A DNA stretch of 64,000 nt. It comes from Sweltsa coloradensis (lineage: Eukaryota; Arthropoda; Insecta; Plecoptera; Chloroperlidae). The notes beneath the pieces were generated by a model. The model was not told the DNA's origin. It saw only the letters and a program-made list of their open reading frames with translations, and searched no databases. The stretch spans positions 124,001 to 188,000 of the forward strand of contig JAMZAV010000361.1 in NCBI GenBank assembly GCA_024449915.1. The letters run 5' to 3'. Below are positions 11,476 through 23,895 of this stretch, piece after piece. Position 1 is the first letter of the stretch. The number at the start of each line of letters is the position of its first letter. Made by a program: the position numbers and the translations under genes.

Positions 11476-13667
11476 CCCGCAAACACATTTAACTATAGTA
11501 ATTATAAGTTTTGTAACCAACTGACCACGCCCACACGGGACTATGCATCAGCCACTTACTATTCTAATGCATAAAGTAGAACACAAAAAACAAAACATTT
11601 AATGTTTTAACGAATCCAACGTGGCTAGCCACTTGGGTAACGATCGTGTGCATGGCTCATGGCTGTGGCCTAAAAGTGAGTTACTTGTCTAGTGCGGCAC
11701 TTAAATATTTACTTCTGACAGTCCACTTCTCTTCTCATTCATGTTGAACGACGTCACGTTTGAGTAAAGAGAGTAAACCATGGTTTGCACTTTTAAAGGC
11801 GTGAAGACCAACACGCAACTTATCATACCAATCCTCCGTCACCATCTAGTTTTGCCAACTTATTTTTTACGGCGTATTCCGCACGTTTTTCTATTATGGG
11901 ATGTAGATGTTTTGCTCTGAACTTGGGTCGGTCGTATCTATAACTTTATAGTTTATCTCCTAGCGAGTTGTGTTAGGTCGAGGGTGAAATTGAACGGGAA
12001 TATAGAACCCCACTGTCTCCTATGGGAATCTGGATGTGTAGAAGAGTGACTGGACAAGAGTGGATCAATGGTAGGACGGTGGTGCCAGTTTTGCCGGAGA
12101 ATTTGGTGGAGGTGCCGGGTTGAAACTTGTTTGACGTTTCTCTTTTTATGGCATTTAAACGTGGGAGTGGCAATAAACATTTATGATTTTGAAAGGAAAA
12201 AAATGTCGCTTTAATACAAGATGAGACAGGTGCCGGGATGCATAGAAATCGAGAATTTAATAAATTGGATCAACGGAAACCGCGGAAACGCATAAACCGA
12301 AATTTTATATGAGGTTGAACTTTAATGTTATTTTAACTGTTTTTAAAATTTTATCTGGTACCTTGTTCTGTTATGTTTTACAATGTAGCATAGTCTACTG
12401 CTGTATTTGTGTCAAGGAAAGAAAGGATGAATGCATGAATGAAATTGTATTCTTACTTTGTAGTTTATGTATGACAGCATGAAATTCTATTGAATTTTCC
12501 TTTTTCATCAATGCTTCAATTTTTTTATAACCAGTGTAAGTCAAAACTTTAAAACATGTGTGTGATGATATAGGTAGATAAAAAAGGATTGATATCGAAG
12601 ATCAGCCGCGATTACGTTTTCGTAAACAAACCTACTTCCAGCTTACTTCAAGTTCTTCAAGAGTTAGAACTCTGCATTTTTAAGCGATCTACATTTCAAA
12701 TCGTCTGCTGTACGCACGCCAATATGAATTTAATCAAAGTTTCAGGAATTTGTTTTCTCGCGCTGATGCAGAATTGGCATAGGCCTATTTCTACAATTGC
12801 TGAATTTGATTAATTCGTGAAAGTGAATGTATACGACCACATACTCTAGACACAAATCTATCTACGTTATTTACGAACTCTAATTGGATGTATGAATGAA
12901 TCTCAGTAGTGCTCGACTATGTCTAGACAGAAACGAAATACGAGACCTGCCTCGTCATAAAACACCCCTTATTCTTATCCACAGCCATAGATTCGATACG
13001 TGATCCTATAGCCCGATCACAGGATGCTAACAATGTGGATGGTTTGCATTGTGACAATGTTATCGTGTTCGCACGTGACTAACTACATCCGGTCATGCTT
13101 AGTCTAGAAGTACACGTGTGCACACCATATACAGCGTACGTGCGCATTTACATTACACCAGAAACAATTAGAACAAGCAGATATCGTTTTTGTGGCGCCA
13201 TTACTGTGGACGGCCATTTTGTTTAATTCGTTTCTTCAAAATGGCGTTAACGTGCGTCACCGTTTATATGACTCCATTGTCAAGAATTTAATATCGCATA
13301 TATAGTTACTATCATTGACAATTACGGAATCTTCGATTAGAGTCGTTTAAGGGGCTTCGTAAGGGCTGCTGACGACGGAGACAATCAATTAAATTCAGGA
13401 AGTCGACGAATTAGGAAATGAATGAATGAATGAATGGCTGAATGAAATAGGAACGTCTGCCGCCTGACAATTGAGTTGGCGCATGCGCTTATCACGCAAG
13501 TTAGATTTAATTAGCTAATTGGTAACAGTAAAGGCTAATGACGTAGTTAACGTGGTTTCATCTCGTTTTCAGATTGGTATCGAGGGCTGCGTTTCTCAGA
13601 CGGCGCAGATGCTTGGAAGACGTATACATAAAATGAGTTAAGAGAAAGCCAAGTCTTTTGCCATTTA

Positions 13668-14143
13668 AAGGGGTATTTAACCGCTAAACTCAAAAAATAT
13701 ATTTCATCCAGGCTAACTAGTAATGAATTTAGCAATCAACAGAAAAATTATTGGGGCCACCATGACCTCCCAAAAAATTGTCAAACATGACATTTTTCGA
13801 GCTAGGTCCCATCGGCAAAAATCTCCCATAAGAAATAACATGGGGACGATCTTTATGCCCCGTGACCTTGGAGGATTTTGATCCAAAAAAATATTGGCCA
13901 TTATTGACGTACTCGGCAGCCTTTTCTGTAAATTCTCTATATTTTGTTTTGTAATTTGGGCAAGTAGTTCGGTCAAAATATGCTGATTACCAAGATGGGG
14001 TGTGATTTTGGAATGCATATTTTTGCGTGTTTGAGGGTATATTTGGGCACAGTTTCAAGACACGATGTTATAAAGGGGCATTTTAGATTGGTACTATGGT
14101 CTAGTATCTATGTGGACCAAAAAAGAAGCAGGTTAAAGCCGAT
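13668..14143 (+). repeat. Dispersed repeat F, copy 1 (arm of inverted pair)
   Basis: About 475 bp, from AAAGGGGTATTTAACCGCTA to GCAGGTTAAAGCCGAT, with hallmark blocks TTTTCGAGCTAGGTCCCATC and GTCAAGACACG-like TTTCAAGACACGATGTTAT. Its reverse complement is at 19455-19925. The reading frame shared by both copies shows mostly replacement differences, so it is not a conserved gene. Confidence 0.7.
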
Positions 14144-14318
14144 TTAAGAAATTTCCCAAAACACCAATTTTCGCAAATTTCTGGATCAAAAAATTAAAAA
14201 AAATCGTGTTAAATCACAGTTACAAGATATAATTTTTTAAATGGTCATTTTAGTGTAGTATTGTGCTATAGATCACGTGGTAAAAAATAATTTTTGTTTT
14301 TTTTTAAACGACAACTTT

Positions 14319-15114
14319 GTTGGATGAGCGTAGCGAGCGTAGCGAGCGAAGCGAAGATTCCATTTTACTACACTGTAGAAAAAAATCCAGAATGTTTTTA
14401 TTTTGTTTTTTTTCTTTCTTTCTTTCTTTCTTTCTGTATTTTTGTCTGTTTGTTAACACGATTCCGGCTAAACCGATACTCCGATTGCGATGAAATTTTA
14501 TGGAGACCTTCAAAATCTCTGAACTTAGAACTGCCACGTTTTTGAGCGCAATCGGAAAATTATTTCTCATGAAAATCGCCATTTTACGAATTTTTTCAAT
14601 TTTTAAAATATTTCTTCGACTTACCTACATGCTTAATTCGAATTTAATGATTTTTTTCACAAAACATTAATTTTATGAATTAAGATATTCGTGTGAAATT
14701 TGAGCGCAATCGAAAAATTATTTCTCATGAAAATCGAAATTTTACATGTTTTTTCTTTTTTAAACAAGTCTTTGACTTATAACACCTACATGCTTTATCC
14801 TATTGTAATGAATTTTTCACAGAACCTTAATTTTATGAATTAATATATTCTTGTAAAATTTGAGCGCAATCGAATAATTATTTCTTATGAAAATCGCAAT
14901 TTTACGATTTTTTTCCTTTTTTAAAATTACGATTCACAAAAAAAAATTAAAAAATAAAGTCAATTTTTTATTTAATTTAATTTAATTTAAAAAAATTATT
15001 CGACTTTGTAATAATTTTGTCACAGAACAACAGAAAATCCTCATAACACATGGCAGCTCAATGCACCAATTACGCTCATCCAACAACGCGGCGGGACTTG
15101 AGCGTTTTCCTAGT
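14319..15114 (+). mobile_element. MITE family E, copy 1, with internal about 160-bp repeats
   Basis: Ends TTGTTGGATGAGCGTAGCG (14319) and TACGCTCATCCAACAACG plus TTTTCCTAGT (to 15114), giving inverted termini. Inside, the unit beginning GAGCGCAATCG and containing TTATTTCTCATGAAAATCG recurs at about 14543, 14702 and 14861. The GCGAAGCGAAGATTCCATTT terminal block recurs in the other copies. Confidence 0.7.
14406..14434 (+). repeat. (CTTT)n microsatellite inside MITE E copy 1
   Basis: Seven CTTT units; the corresponding place in copies 2 and 3 holds A-rich AAAGAAAG-type sequence on the other strand, so this is an expandable part of the element. Confidence 0.8.
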
Positions 15115-15693
15115 AAATAGAATAACTCGTGCACAGCGCTGGAGTCTAATCTTTGGGTGACACTGAAGCAAAAATGAACTATTACTATAAATTGTAATTT
15201 GAGTAGAAATCGGCCTCAGTATTTTGACCTGTAGCAAACATTACAAAATTTAAAACATCAAAACCTTGTATGTAGATCGTTATCCGCAAGCGGCAGGGGT
15301 GACGGTGTACAAGGGTAGTTTTTTAAAGGGGCACGCTTAGTCGATCGTTATCAACCTTAAAGATCTACTTCAAAAAAAATGATTATAATTATAGGTAAAT
15401 GAACTATAATGAGGCATTGGTGATTGGTTTATGAAACGCGAAGCAAGATTGAGAATTTTCTTCTCGAACTCACCAGTACAGCGAAGCCAGAGCTCATTCC
15501 CGGTTTTCCTATGGCTTCAAGCTGTAACCGATGTGTTCTTGAAGCCCTACAATCAAGGACGAGTGCTGCATCTGGTGTCTTTGTTTTCACAGTGGACATG
15601 TGGTATTTTTCTTAATTTCTATCTTCTTAGGGTGTTTTATTAACATGAAATCGTAAAAGTTCTGATATATATAATATTAAAGTATTTCATTTG

Positions 15694-15973
15694 GGAGTGA
15701 AGCTCTCCCATATTCACAACTTTACCGCCCGTCTGTCCGTCTGTGCGTGTGTGACGTCTCACGATAGAAAACGAACATGACCTCCGATTGACATTTTATG
15801 TCTTTAAACATTGCTCTTCAACAAGCATGATACCTGTTTCAGGTGACTATTTATTTATTTAACGTCTACCCTATTCAGTTAGAAAACTGATTTACAAAAG
15901 AGGACAATAAACATTGGGTAAGGTGGGCGAGACTTCACTTAAAACGGAGATTTTTCAACCCGGCTCCTCCACC
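15694..15973 (+). mobile_element. Element G copy, interrupted by a retroposon tail
   Basis: GGGAGTGAAGCTCTCCCAT hairpin, CCGTCTGTCCGTCTGTGCG, GTGTGACGTCTCACGATAG, ACCTCCGATTGACATTT, TTGCTCTTCAACAAGCATG, and the end ACCCGGCTCCTCCACC at 15958-15973. The tail fragment at 15847-15908 lies inside it. Confidence 0.65.
15847..15908 (-). mobile_element. Retroposon 3' tail inserted in a GGTGGAGG-type element
   Basis: Plus strand TATTTATTTAACGTCTACCC, TATTCAGTTAGAAAACTGA, AGAGGACAATAAA: the reverse of the tail at 56680. It interrupts the element at 15694-15973. Confidence 0.55.
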
Positions 15974-18900
15974 AAAATATTCAAAGAGAGATAAGTATTT
16001 ATACGTGTATCCTTCTTCGACAATCTGTTGGTTATTTATTTAAAAATACATCTTACAGGAACACAACATTTTTGTGTCGTATAAAGATCGAATTAGTTAA
16101 CTTAATATAATTATTGTTCTGTTCATAAATGAAAATTTTCTCACGTCTGTCTTAACAATTCTCATTTTAGAATTTTCTTTAATGATCAACCCTTCCTTTT
16201 CAAATCCACGTTTTTAGTAAACGATTTTTTTCTTCGCTCCCTAATTTGTGTACTCAACGTACCCGTTCTTGTTTGATATTATTCTTTCACCTGTGTTCTA
16301 CCAGTAGAAAAGTTCGATCAGTCAATGCTCAGAGACGAGCTAGGAACAAGTCACTTCAAACCGGATTAAGACGAACTACTCTCCGCCACCCGAGGTCATA
16401 ATGAAGATAAACAGCGAAACTTACTTAGCGAACTTTTGTTTGAAAAGGGCGGAGTTCGTATCGCTACGCTGAGAATGATCACCTGTTGTATAAAGAGACA
16501 AGATAATGGATACACCAACGTTATTTGCTACTTGAATAGTTACACGACGCGAATGATGCTACTTGATTAAACACAGTGAGCTCCCCGAGGGTAGTTCAAC
16601 TATTACATTGATTTATAGTCTAGTAAACGTTAAAGCCTCAGGCTTAACATGATAAGTATCTTATTATACCTTACTTTAATATAAGAGAGCATTTATATGC
16701 TGGAAAGTTTAGTTTTATTCATATTACTATTGTTCACGGTTTTTCAGGATTAAATACTGTTCACTCTTACTACATCCAGGGTAAAGCCAAATTTTGGCGG
16801 ACATATCGCATAGCATAATATACAAGATTTCTTAAACTCAAAGGTCATATTAAAGATATCAAATTCAGAGTTCAGATATTAGCTCTAATAAAAACAATTA
16901 AAATAATAAGTAAGGCATTATAGTAACTAAACTTTTCTTTCGCCATTGACAGCGACTTATTTGTAATTAGTATGTATAATAATGAATCTTAAGAAAAATT
17001 ATAAGTAGTCCAGAAAGTCTTCTTAATTATTTCAATTAAGGCCTATACATATTTTTAATTAATGAATCTTTACAAACCGTATAATTCATTTGAAATGATA
17101 CAATTTGTAAACCCTATCTTTCAACAAGTAGAAAGTTACGAACATTTTTGTTTTATGTGTTTCAGGAATTTCTGTCCAAATATTGTACCAAACCATGTAA
17201 CCACTACATTCAATAAAAATCATTTATTATTATATACAATTTGTATTCAGAACCATACTTATTGTGTAATTACTTGATCCAAAACACTAAATTACAACAA
17301 CAAAAACATGCTCCAATATAATATTATAATAAACTATTTCCCCGATAAGAAAATTGGTAAATTATTTTATAGGTAAAGACGAAGTGTTTTGTTTTAATTT
17401 CCGTAAGAAAGGACAGTTGCAAGACAGTTTTGGCTATTCTACTACCTTAGGGTCTAAACACTCAATTTAATTTTGATGGCTATAATAGTCGCACATATTA
17501 TGTTCGCGGGAAAACGGAGCATCACCAGGATATAATATCTCTAATCAACCAATCCCCAAATAAAATAACTCGTGTTCCCAGATTATCTATATCTCATAAA
17601 AACATAATAATTCAAGTTCGTTTGAGTATGTTGTGTTTTAATATATTATTGAAAATGGACTTCCACTTTTCTAGACCCATTGTATTTTATAATTGGTTGA
17701 TGACGATAGCAAGTAATTTCCTACAGGGTTGCTGCAACCATCGCGTTAAAATAGAGACATTTCTGTCAAGGTAATTTTATAAGAAGATATCTAAGAAGCA
17801 AGACTTATCAACTTTGTCGAAGAATTTCTATATTGCTGTAAGTGCAATAAACGTGAATAAAATGATTTTAAAATCTTAATCTGGAAAAGTCTTATTAAAT
17901 AAAAGAAAAGAGAATGCAAAGATGAGTAATAATTACAAATTTCTCCACTTTGCTGTCAATTAATGAGATCAAAGCTCGTTCGTTAGGGGGATAGTTGAGA
18001 GTAAGGTGTTCGAGGGGGAGTGGGGGGGGGAGCGACTTAGATATTCATTCTACAAGATAAATCTTTAATATGTTGGACGCGATTCAACGTTGGAGTTGTC
18101 AATTTTTCATGCTTTATTACTTTCCAACGAGGCATAAATTATTCATGGGAATTCCAATTTCATTTTGTTTAAGTGATGCAGTTTACAGTTTTCATATTCA
18201 TCTCACTTTTTAATAACATCCACTTCCAATTATACGGCAGACTTCAAACAGCAAACAAATGCTCATCACATTTATACATTAAATTAAATTCCCATCTAAT
18301 TAATTTCAAAGATGATTTTTTACCTAGATACGAATAATAGGCATATGAGGAGTTTCCCATATTTTGGTTATAAAAAGACTTCATTCCACTACACACCAAA
18401 CTCCAAATAATACTCCAAATTCCACTACACACAAGGGAAAATTTTCAAATTACAAATTGTACTTTAATATTTCCCAAAATATTGTTAAAAAGCTAATTAA
18501 AACTTTTTCAATTCATTAAACCAGCGCTCAACGTGTACTTTATTCCTCCAATGAGAGCATTTTTGAAACCATTTTTTTCTCATTATGTTCAGTAATTACT
18601 TTTAAACACAATTTAACAACACTATGTAAAACATGGTTCACGATATTTTAACAGAATCTAAGAAAATAATGGGATATCATATAGTGATTGATTTTTAAGA
18701 TGAGTAGCAATGAACTAAGTATTTGGTCTGGTTTTGACTAAGATAATAATACAGGCACAAATTAATTCATAAACAACGTGCATAACATAACATTCACGAC
18801 CCAGGCAGTTTTAGCGAAAAGCAACTATGTCAAACTTTATAACTCAATTAACAACAACCAAGCATGCATTATATTGAATTAAAATTTGCAAAGGCCATTC

Positions 18901-19454
18901 CATATCTAGCTCTAGCCCATATTATAACGAGAAAATAATGTTCTTGCATTTTTCCTCGGGTCTACCCATCGGTCGCTAAGCAGCACGTTATACCAAAATA
19001 ACATACATTTATTCAAAAAGATATTATAATAAATAATTTGTAATTTTGCTTCTAATTAAAATTGATACATTCTTAGCGTGTGATATCGCAAAGGCGTCAA
19101 CACTATGGTTACGAGTCTCTAATCAACCTTATCAAATTTATATAATCTATTTTAGTGAACAGTCTAATCACATGAGATCTTAAGCAAACATTGCTGCTGA
19201 TATATCGATGGATCATAGATTTGTATTAAATTAGTACTCTCCATGGATGGATAAACATGAGAAAATGTGCAAGCTGTAAGTTAAATTATTGTTTTACGCG
19301 CTATAGGGATCATCTTAGCTTAGCGGGTTGACGATGAAAAAAATACATATAAGAAGAAGAAATTATTTTACATTGTGCTAATGAATAATGTTAATCAGTA
19401 ATTGATTACAATTATGGATCAATGCAATGACTGAGATAGTAAGCAAAAATAGTT

Positions 19455-19925
19455 ATCGGCTTTAACCTGCTTGTTTTTTGTTCCACACAGATACTAGAGC
19501 ATCTTACCAATCTCAATGGGCCTTTACAACATCGTGTCTTGAAACTGTGCACAAATATGCACTCAAACACGCAAAAATATGCATTCCAAACTCACACTCC
19601 ATCTTGGCAATCAGTATTTTGACCAAACCACTTGCCCAAATTACAAAACAAAATAAAGCAGATTTACAGAAAAGACTGCCGAGTACGTCAATAATGATCA
19701 ATATTTTTTTGGATCAAAATCCTCCAAGGTCACGGGGCATAAAAATGGTCCCCAAGTTATTTCTTATGGGAGATTTTTGCCGATGGGACCTAGCTCGAAA
19801 ATTTCTGAGTTTGACAATTTCTTTTTCGGGTCATGGTGGACCCAATAATTTTTCGGTTATTTTCTAAATGAATAACTAGTTAGCCTGAATGATTTTTTTA
19901 GTTTAGCGGGTGAATACCCCTTTAA
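19455..19925 (-). repeat. Dispersed repeat F, copy 2 (inverted)
   Basis: ATCGGCTTTAACCTGC ... AACATCGTGTCTTGAAAC ... GATGGGACCTAGCTCGAAAA ... TGAATACCCCTTTAAA. Inverted with respect to the copy at 13668, 5.3 kb away in the same intron. An ACCCGGCACCTCCACC end follows immediately (19953). Confidence 0.7.
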
Positions 19926-20060
19926 AAAAAGATTAGCGTTTTTGCTCGTCCAACCCGGCACCTCCACCAAAACTATTAATTCGATTCAGTTTCTCTCCCT
20001 ATTTTGGGAACTCTAGTATGAGTGCTTCCTCGTGACAAAGATAAGGGTAGCGGTGCTTAC

Positions 20061-20311
20061 CATCTGTGGCATCCAGCAGATGACGAAGAAGATGCAGAGG
20101 ACTGCCATGAGCCGCGCGAAGGCGATCTCCTCGGGCGTGGAGGTGTTGACTTCCACCCCCCGCGAGCTGAGGAGCGACCGGTTTCTACTGGAGCTGCGGC
20201 TGATGCGACGTCCGATCACCGCCCTCTTGGTGTCGCCGTGACAACCCATGTGGCAGAGGACTCGGATCACGGCCAGGTTGCACCACACGATGCACACGGA
20301 GAGGAGAGTGC
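20061..20311 (-). CDS. Class A GPCR, prostanoid-receptor-like: internal exon (TM5-ICL3-TM6)
   Basis: Internal exon of the same receptor, 251 bp. The acceptor is TTCTGCAG (CAG at 20312-20314) and the donor GTAAGC begins at 20060. It starts with two bases that complete a glycine codon, then encodes the rest of TM5 (TLLSVCIVWCNLAVIRVL), whose V-x-C-N pattern resembles prostanoid receptors. A basic, Ser-rich third intracellular loop follows (RRISRSSSRNRSLLSSR, a plausible kinase and G-protein contact region), then TM6 with the hallmark CWMP. The exon ends cleanly after the ATG codon of CWMPQM, in phase 0. As I recall, an intron near the end of TM6 is characteristic of vertebrate prostanoid receptor genes, so this position supports the subgroup call. 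The intron to the previous exon is 20312-23895. Confidence 0.85.
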
Positions 20312-20445
20312 CTGCAGAACATGGATATTGCAGATACCTCTTTCACCGACATCGCAGAGTGACAAGGGTCAATCCTCGGTGCACATGTTATGATGATCGC
20401 TATACTTGATTAAACGAAGGAGCGGAGAGAACTAAATGTCTCCAT

Positions 20446-20876
20446 TCAACTCAAACGGCGCTTATTCTGTGATTCTGTGTGTCTGTCTATCTGTACGTCG
20501 AAAATCAGCCGAATCGCTGAACAGATTGCGCTGAAATTTTAAACAGACATCCGGTACGAGTTTACTGAGAACTGCTAACAAAATCAGAAAGATTCGTTGA
20601 GATTTAAACCTACAATAAATAAAAATGTGATTTTTTAAAATCGATAGCATTTGTTTAGATTTTTCATATGTAAAAAAGGCCACAGCCCACGATATAAGTA
20701 GGGAAACGCCAACGTCGTTGTTAAGCGAGTGAGTGAGCCATGTGTATAGTACCCGGTATCATTCCTCATATTGGGCTAGATCCAGCCTTAGGTATATGGG
20801 AGAAAAGGGGATGTTCCCGGGAACTCAACACTTGGCTCACTCACTCGTTTAACAACGACTTTGGCGTTTTCCTAGT
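20446..20876 (+). mobile_element. Composite fold-back element D, copy 3 (internally deleted)
   Basis: Has AAATTTTAAACAGACATCCG (from about 20535) and the fold-back at 20698-20876 with ends AGTAGGGAAACGCCAACGTC and GACTTTGGCGTTTTCCTAGT. The middle of the left part and the loop of the fold-back are shortened compared with copy 1. Confidence 0.7.
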
Positions 20877-21720
20877 AATTTCATTAGCCACGTTTTTGTC
20901 ACTGGAAACTTTTACCTCTATCACATCCAAGGGCTCAAATCAAAATCCTTCCAACATAAGGTAGGTTTTTGGGAAGTCTTTGACCTCCACAATGAATAAT
21001 TGATATACTAAACCGCACCACCATCAATAGCCCTGATTTGTAGATAAATCTTGTCGAAAAAAACAAAAAAACATTATCACTAAAATTTATCGTACCAAAG
21101 CCAAAAATAATTGTAATCCCCCTTTCCAAATCTTCTACTGGGTTTCTATGCTATATCAATATTACACCAGCCAATTAAATTCGTGACAAAAAACACTAAT
21201 TCGATTTGAATTGTCTCCCTCTGATGGGATATAGGTAATTGATAAGTTGACCGTATTTAGCTCCAACAAAACGGTATTCGATTTTTTAATAGGTTATCTT
21301 TATTGTAGAGCATTTATGGACAGAATATTTACTAGAACAAGATACTGGTAGCCGCAGATGCTAGCATCTTGAGACATATCACCTGCATGTCTGCATATCT
21401 GCTGTTGATTTTGAGTTCTGATTAGGTAAATAAACAAAAATATATTGCTATTTTAAATATACATACATTAGTCACTAATAATAATTGGGCGTACCGCTGT
21501 AAAAGATATCGTGTTTCAATATTAGATTAATTGGTAAGCATTTCGTATTCGTATTGCACAATAAACTTGGATTTAATATTAAGAAAACATAGCCAGCTAT
21601 TATTTGTATGACACAATATAAGTAATAACATGGACAATATTTAGGAAAAAGTTTGCTCATTTGCCAGAACATCATAAGACAAGCACGATCTTATAATTTA
21701 AATTCCCGGGAGAGCGGAAG

Positions 21721-21754
21721 GTGGGGGATGGGGGTAGGGGTGGGGGTGGTGGCT
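21721..21754 (+). other. G-quadruplex-capable G-rich stretch
   Basis: Four or more runs of 4-5 G separated by 2-3 bases (GTGGGGGATGGGGGTAGGGG, then TGGGGGTGGTGG), inside a GPCR intron. It is on the non-template strand of neither known exon, so any role is unknown. Confidence 0.6.
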
Positions 21755-22239
21755 ACATGACAAGATTTACGTAGAAAATAAATTTGGAGATGCCTAAAAC
21801 GAAAAAATATATCAATTTTATCTTATAAAAGATACCAACAATACAATATTTGCTAACTTTACTACACCTAGGCAAAATACAAGTTAATTCAAACAATTTT
21901 TTCCGAGCTTTTCGAATTACGTCACATACCTCGAAGATGATTGATTATATAACGCTAAATTTAGATTGTACGCCATGATCTTCAGACGAATAAGGAAGAC
22001 GATATGATGTAAAGACAGAATCCATTAGGAAGATTACTCGACGGAAACTGTAAGATGCGCAATAAAAACCACGTCGTTTTAATTTTACGCGGAATGTAGA
22101 GTTTGTTGAGGCACCCATGACAAGAACAACCAGATTATAGAATATGTGGTATACAGATTCGTCTCAAGGGAAGAAGACGAATGAATGCCAACTCGCAACC
22201 TTCTCGCGGTTTGGCCCGTGATTAGGGGAGTTTTTCTCC

Positions 22240-22413
22240 CTGAAACTAATGGCGAGCTCTGGGTCGTCGTCGTGAAACTTTCCTTTTCCCTTTGACTACC
22301 TCCCCGACGGCGACGACAATGAAAACACGGACGGATGATGACACAGACGGAGACGACCACGACGTGGGGGAACCCCTGCCCTCCTCATACGCTTGTGGCT
22401 GGTTCTGACCAGC
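22240..22413. repeat. GAC-rich dispersed repeat, copy 1
   Basis: CTGAAACTAATGGCGAGCTC, TGACTACCTCCCCGACGGCG, a run of GAC-type codon-like triplets, GACGTGGGGGAACCCC, and GGTTCTGACCAG. The same blocks in the same order are found at 57074-57243. Not recognised as coding. Confidence 0.6.
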
Positions 22414-23895
22414 ACAGGCCTGTCCACACCTTGTCCCCCGCGTCATCCTTTACGTCCCTCCCTTCGTCTCGATTAGCCAAGTTGCATAAATATGAGACGT
22501 TAAGCAATATCCAATCAAACGAATGAATGCTGAGCAAAGAGTACAAAATATACATTACACAAGTTACAATCATTAAGAAATTGCAGTGTTATAAAATAGC
22601 ACACAATAGCAAATATAATCAACCCATCCAAATAAATGTATGAGGAAACATGACAGTCATGAGATCATAAAATCAACAACGAAAACAAATCATAATGATT
22701 TTATGTAAGATTAGTTTTAAACGTTGATTTACATGACATTAACATCTATTATTTTCAATGTGCGAAATAATTGGGTGTGTAATGACTATTGCCGTGGTGT
22801 ACTAAAATTGAATAATATTGGTAATTTATAGGTATTGAGTATTTTAAAGAACAGTAAAACTTGAGTCCTCTCCAATAAAACGGTTGATCGGTTAAAAATC
22901 AGAATATAGTTCAGTATAATCTATGTTATGTGAAGGACGCCCAGTTCTCTAGAACCCTCAACTCAAATATTTCCTTTGTATTCACGTCACAATTTCCTCC
23001 CATGTTTTGTACAGATTTGATTGAGTGTTTTGGATGAAGTTATTTTTATTTTGGACGATTGATAGGCTGTAATCCTTAAAGCTCCACCTACCATCATCGC
23101 AACCTATGAGCCACGCTGAACGGAATTGATTGCAGTACTTAACGAAAATGTGTTTCCTAAACGGAAACCACTCGCACATTCACATATATTTTATAATTCT
23201 TATCTCATATTTAAAAGTAAGACATTTTAAAATAGTCCAACGTATTGGTTACGTACACATTTTCGTAGTCGTAATACGGGGGGGGGAGGGTGGACTGCCT
23301 ACGGATATCTAAACTGCCATTAAACCAGTGTATCCAAAAAATAAAAGCAATATGCAATTATAGGTATGATTTATCGATTTAGACAACCTTACTCTATACA
23401 ATAACCTCACGAAATTAAAAGTCAAAAGTACATGCTGTAAAATCCTTTTATTCCCTTAGTCTTAATAAATTCCAAAGCTCTTCTAATAAGACTTTGTTTA
23501 TTTGTGAATCCTTAGTAGTTATTTGTATGCATTTGTAAATTGTAATTCATATTTTGTGTTTTGTACATTCTTTAATACGAATGCAAGGGGCTGTGCTCTC
23601 TTAAACAACCTTTGGGTATTCCCTTCACAATTGTCCAAATTCCAAAACACCTAGAGGGGCTTCTAACGAGGTTGAACTGAGATTTTTTGTATTTTGTGTT
23701 TTATTTGAATTGTTACTTATTTTATTTTATTGTATTTTTCTCACCACTCGGCGAGAAGGCCATTGTAGGACACAATTCCCTCTTTAGCCTAATTGTTATG
23801 AATAATATAGTTTAAGTGTCCTATGTATACCATCACAATGACATGTTAACGGACAAAATTTAATCAAAATAAAATATTATCAGCCGATTACATAC

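Larger units (their letters stand above)
8910..20060 (-). other. GPCR intron between TM6 and TM7 exons (about 11.2 kb)
   Basis: Bounded by GTAAGC on the 5' side (at 20060) and CTCTTGCGCAG on the 3' side (8910-8920). It contains no other recognisable coding sequence. It is packed with repeats, listed separately: a GGTGGAGG-type element (10517-10735), a SINE split by a hAT-like MITE (10795-11475), one arm of an inverted repeat (13668-14143, partner at 19455-19925), an 800-bp MITE with internal repeats (14319-15114) and another GGTGGAGG-type element (15694-15973). The stretches 9100-10500, 12120-13660 and 16000-19450 show only AT-rich sequence and a G-run at 9640-9656. Confidence 0.8.
20312..23895 (-). 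other. GPCR intron between TM4/5 and TM5/6 exons (about 3.6 kb)
   Basis: Starts with donor GTATGT (23890-23895) and ends TTCTGCAG. It contains a copy of the D-type fold-back element (20446-20876), a G-rich stretch (21721-21754), and a GAC-rich dispersed repeat (22240-22413) whose relative is at 57074-57243. No coding sequence is recognised in the remainder. Confidence 0.75.

Noticed and set aside
13713..19867. Matching open frames in the two F repeat copies (sharing LQKRLPSTSIM and FLMGDFCRWDLA)
   Set aside because: The two copies share peptide sequence only because the DNA is nearly identical; most base differences change the amino acid, so no purifying selection is visible. Treated as a non-coding repeat.
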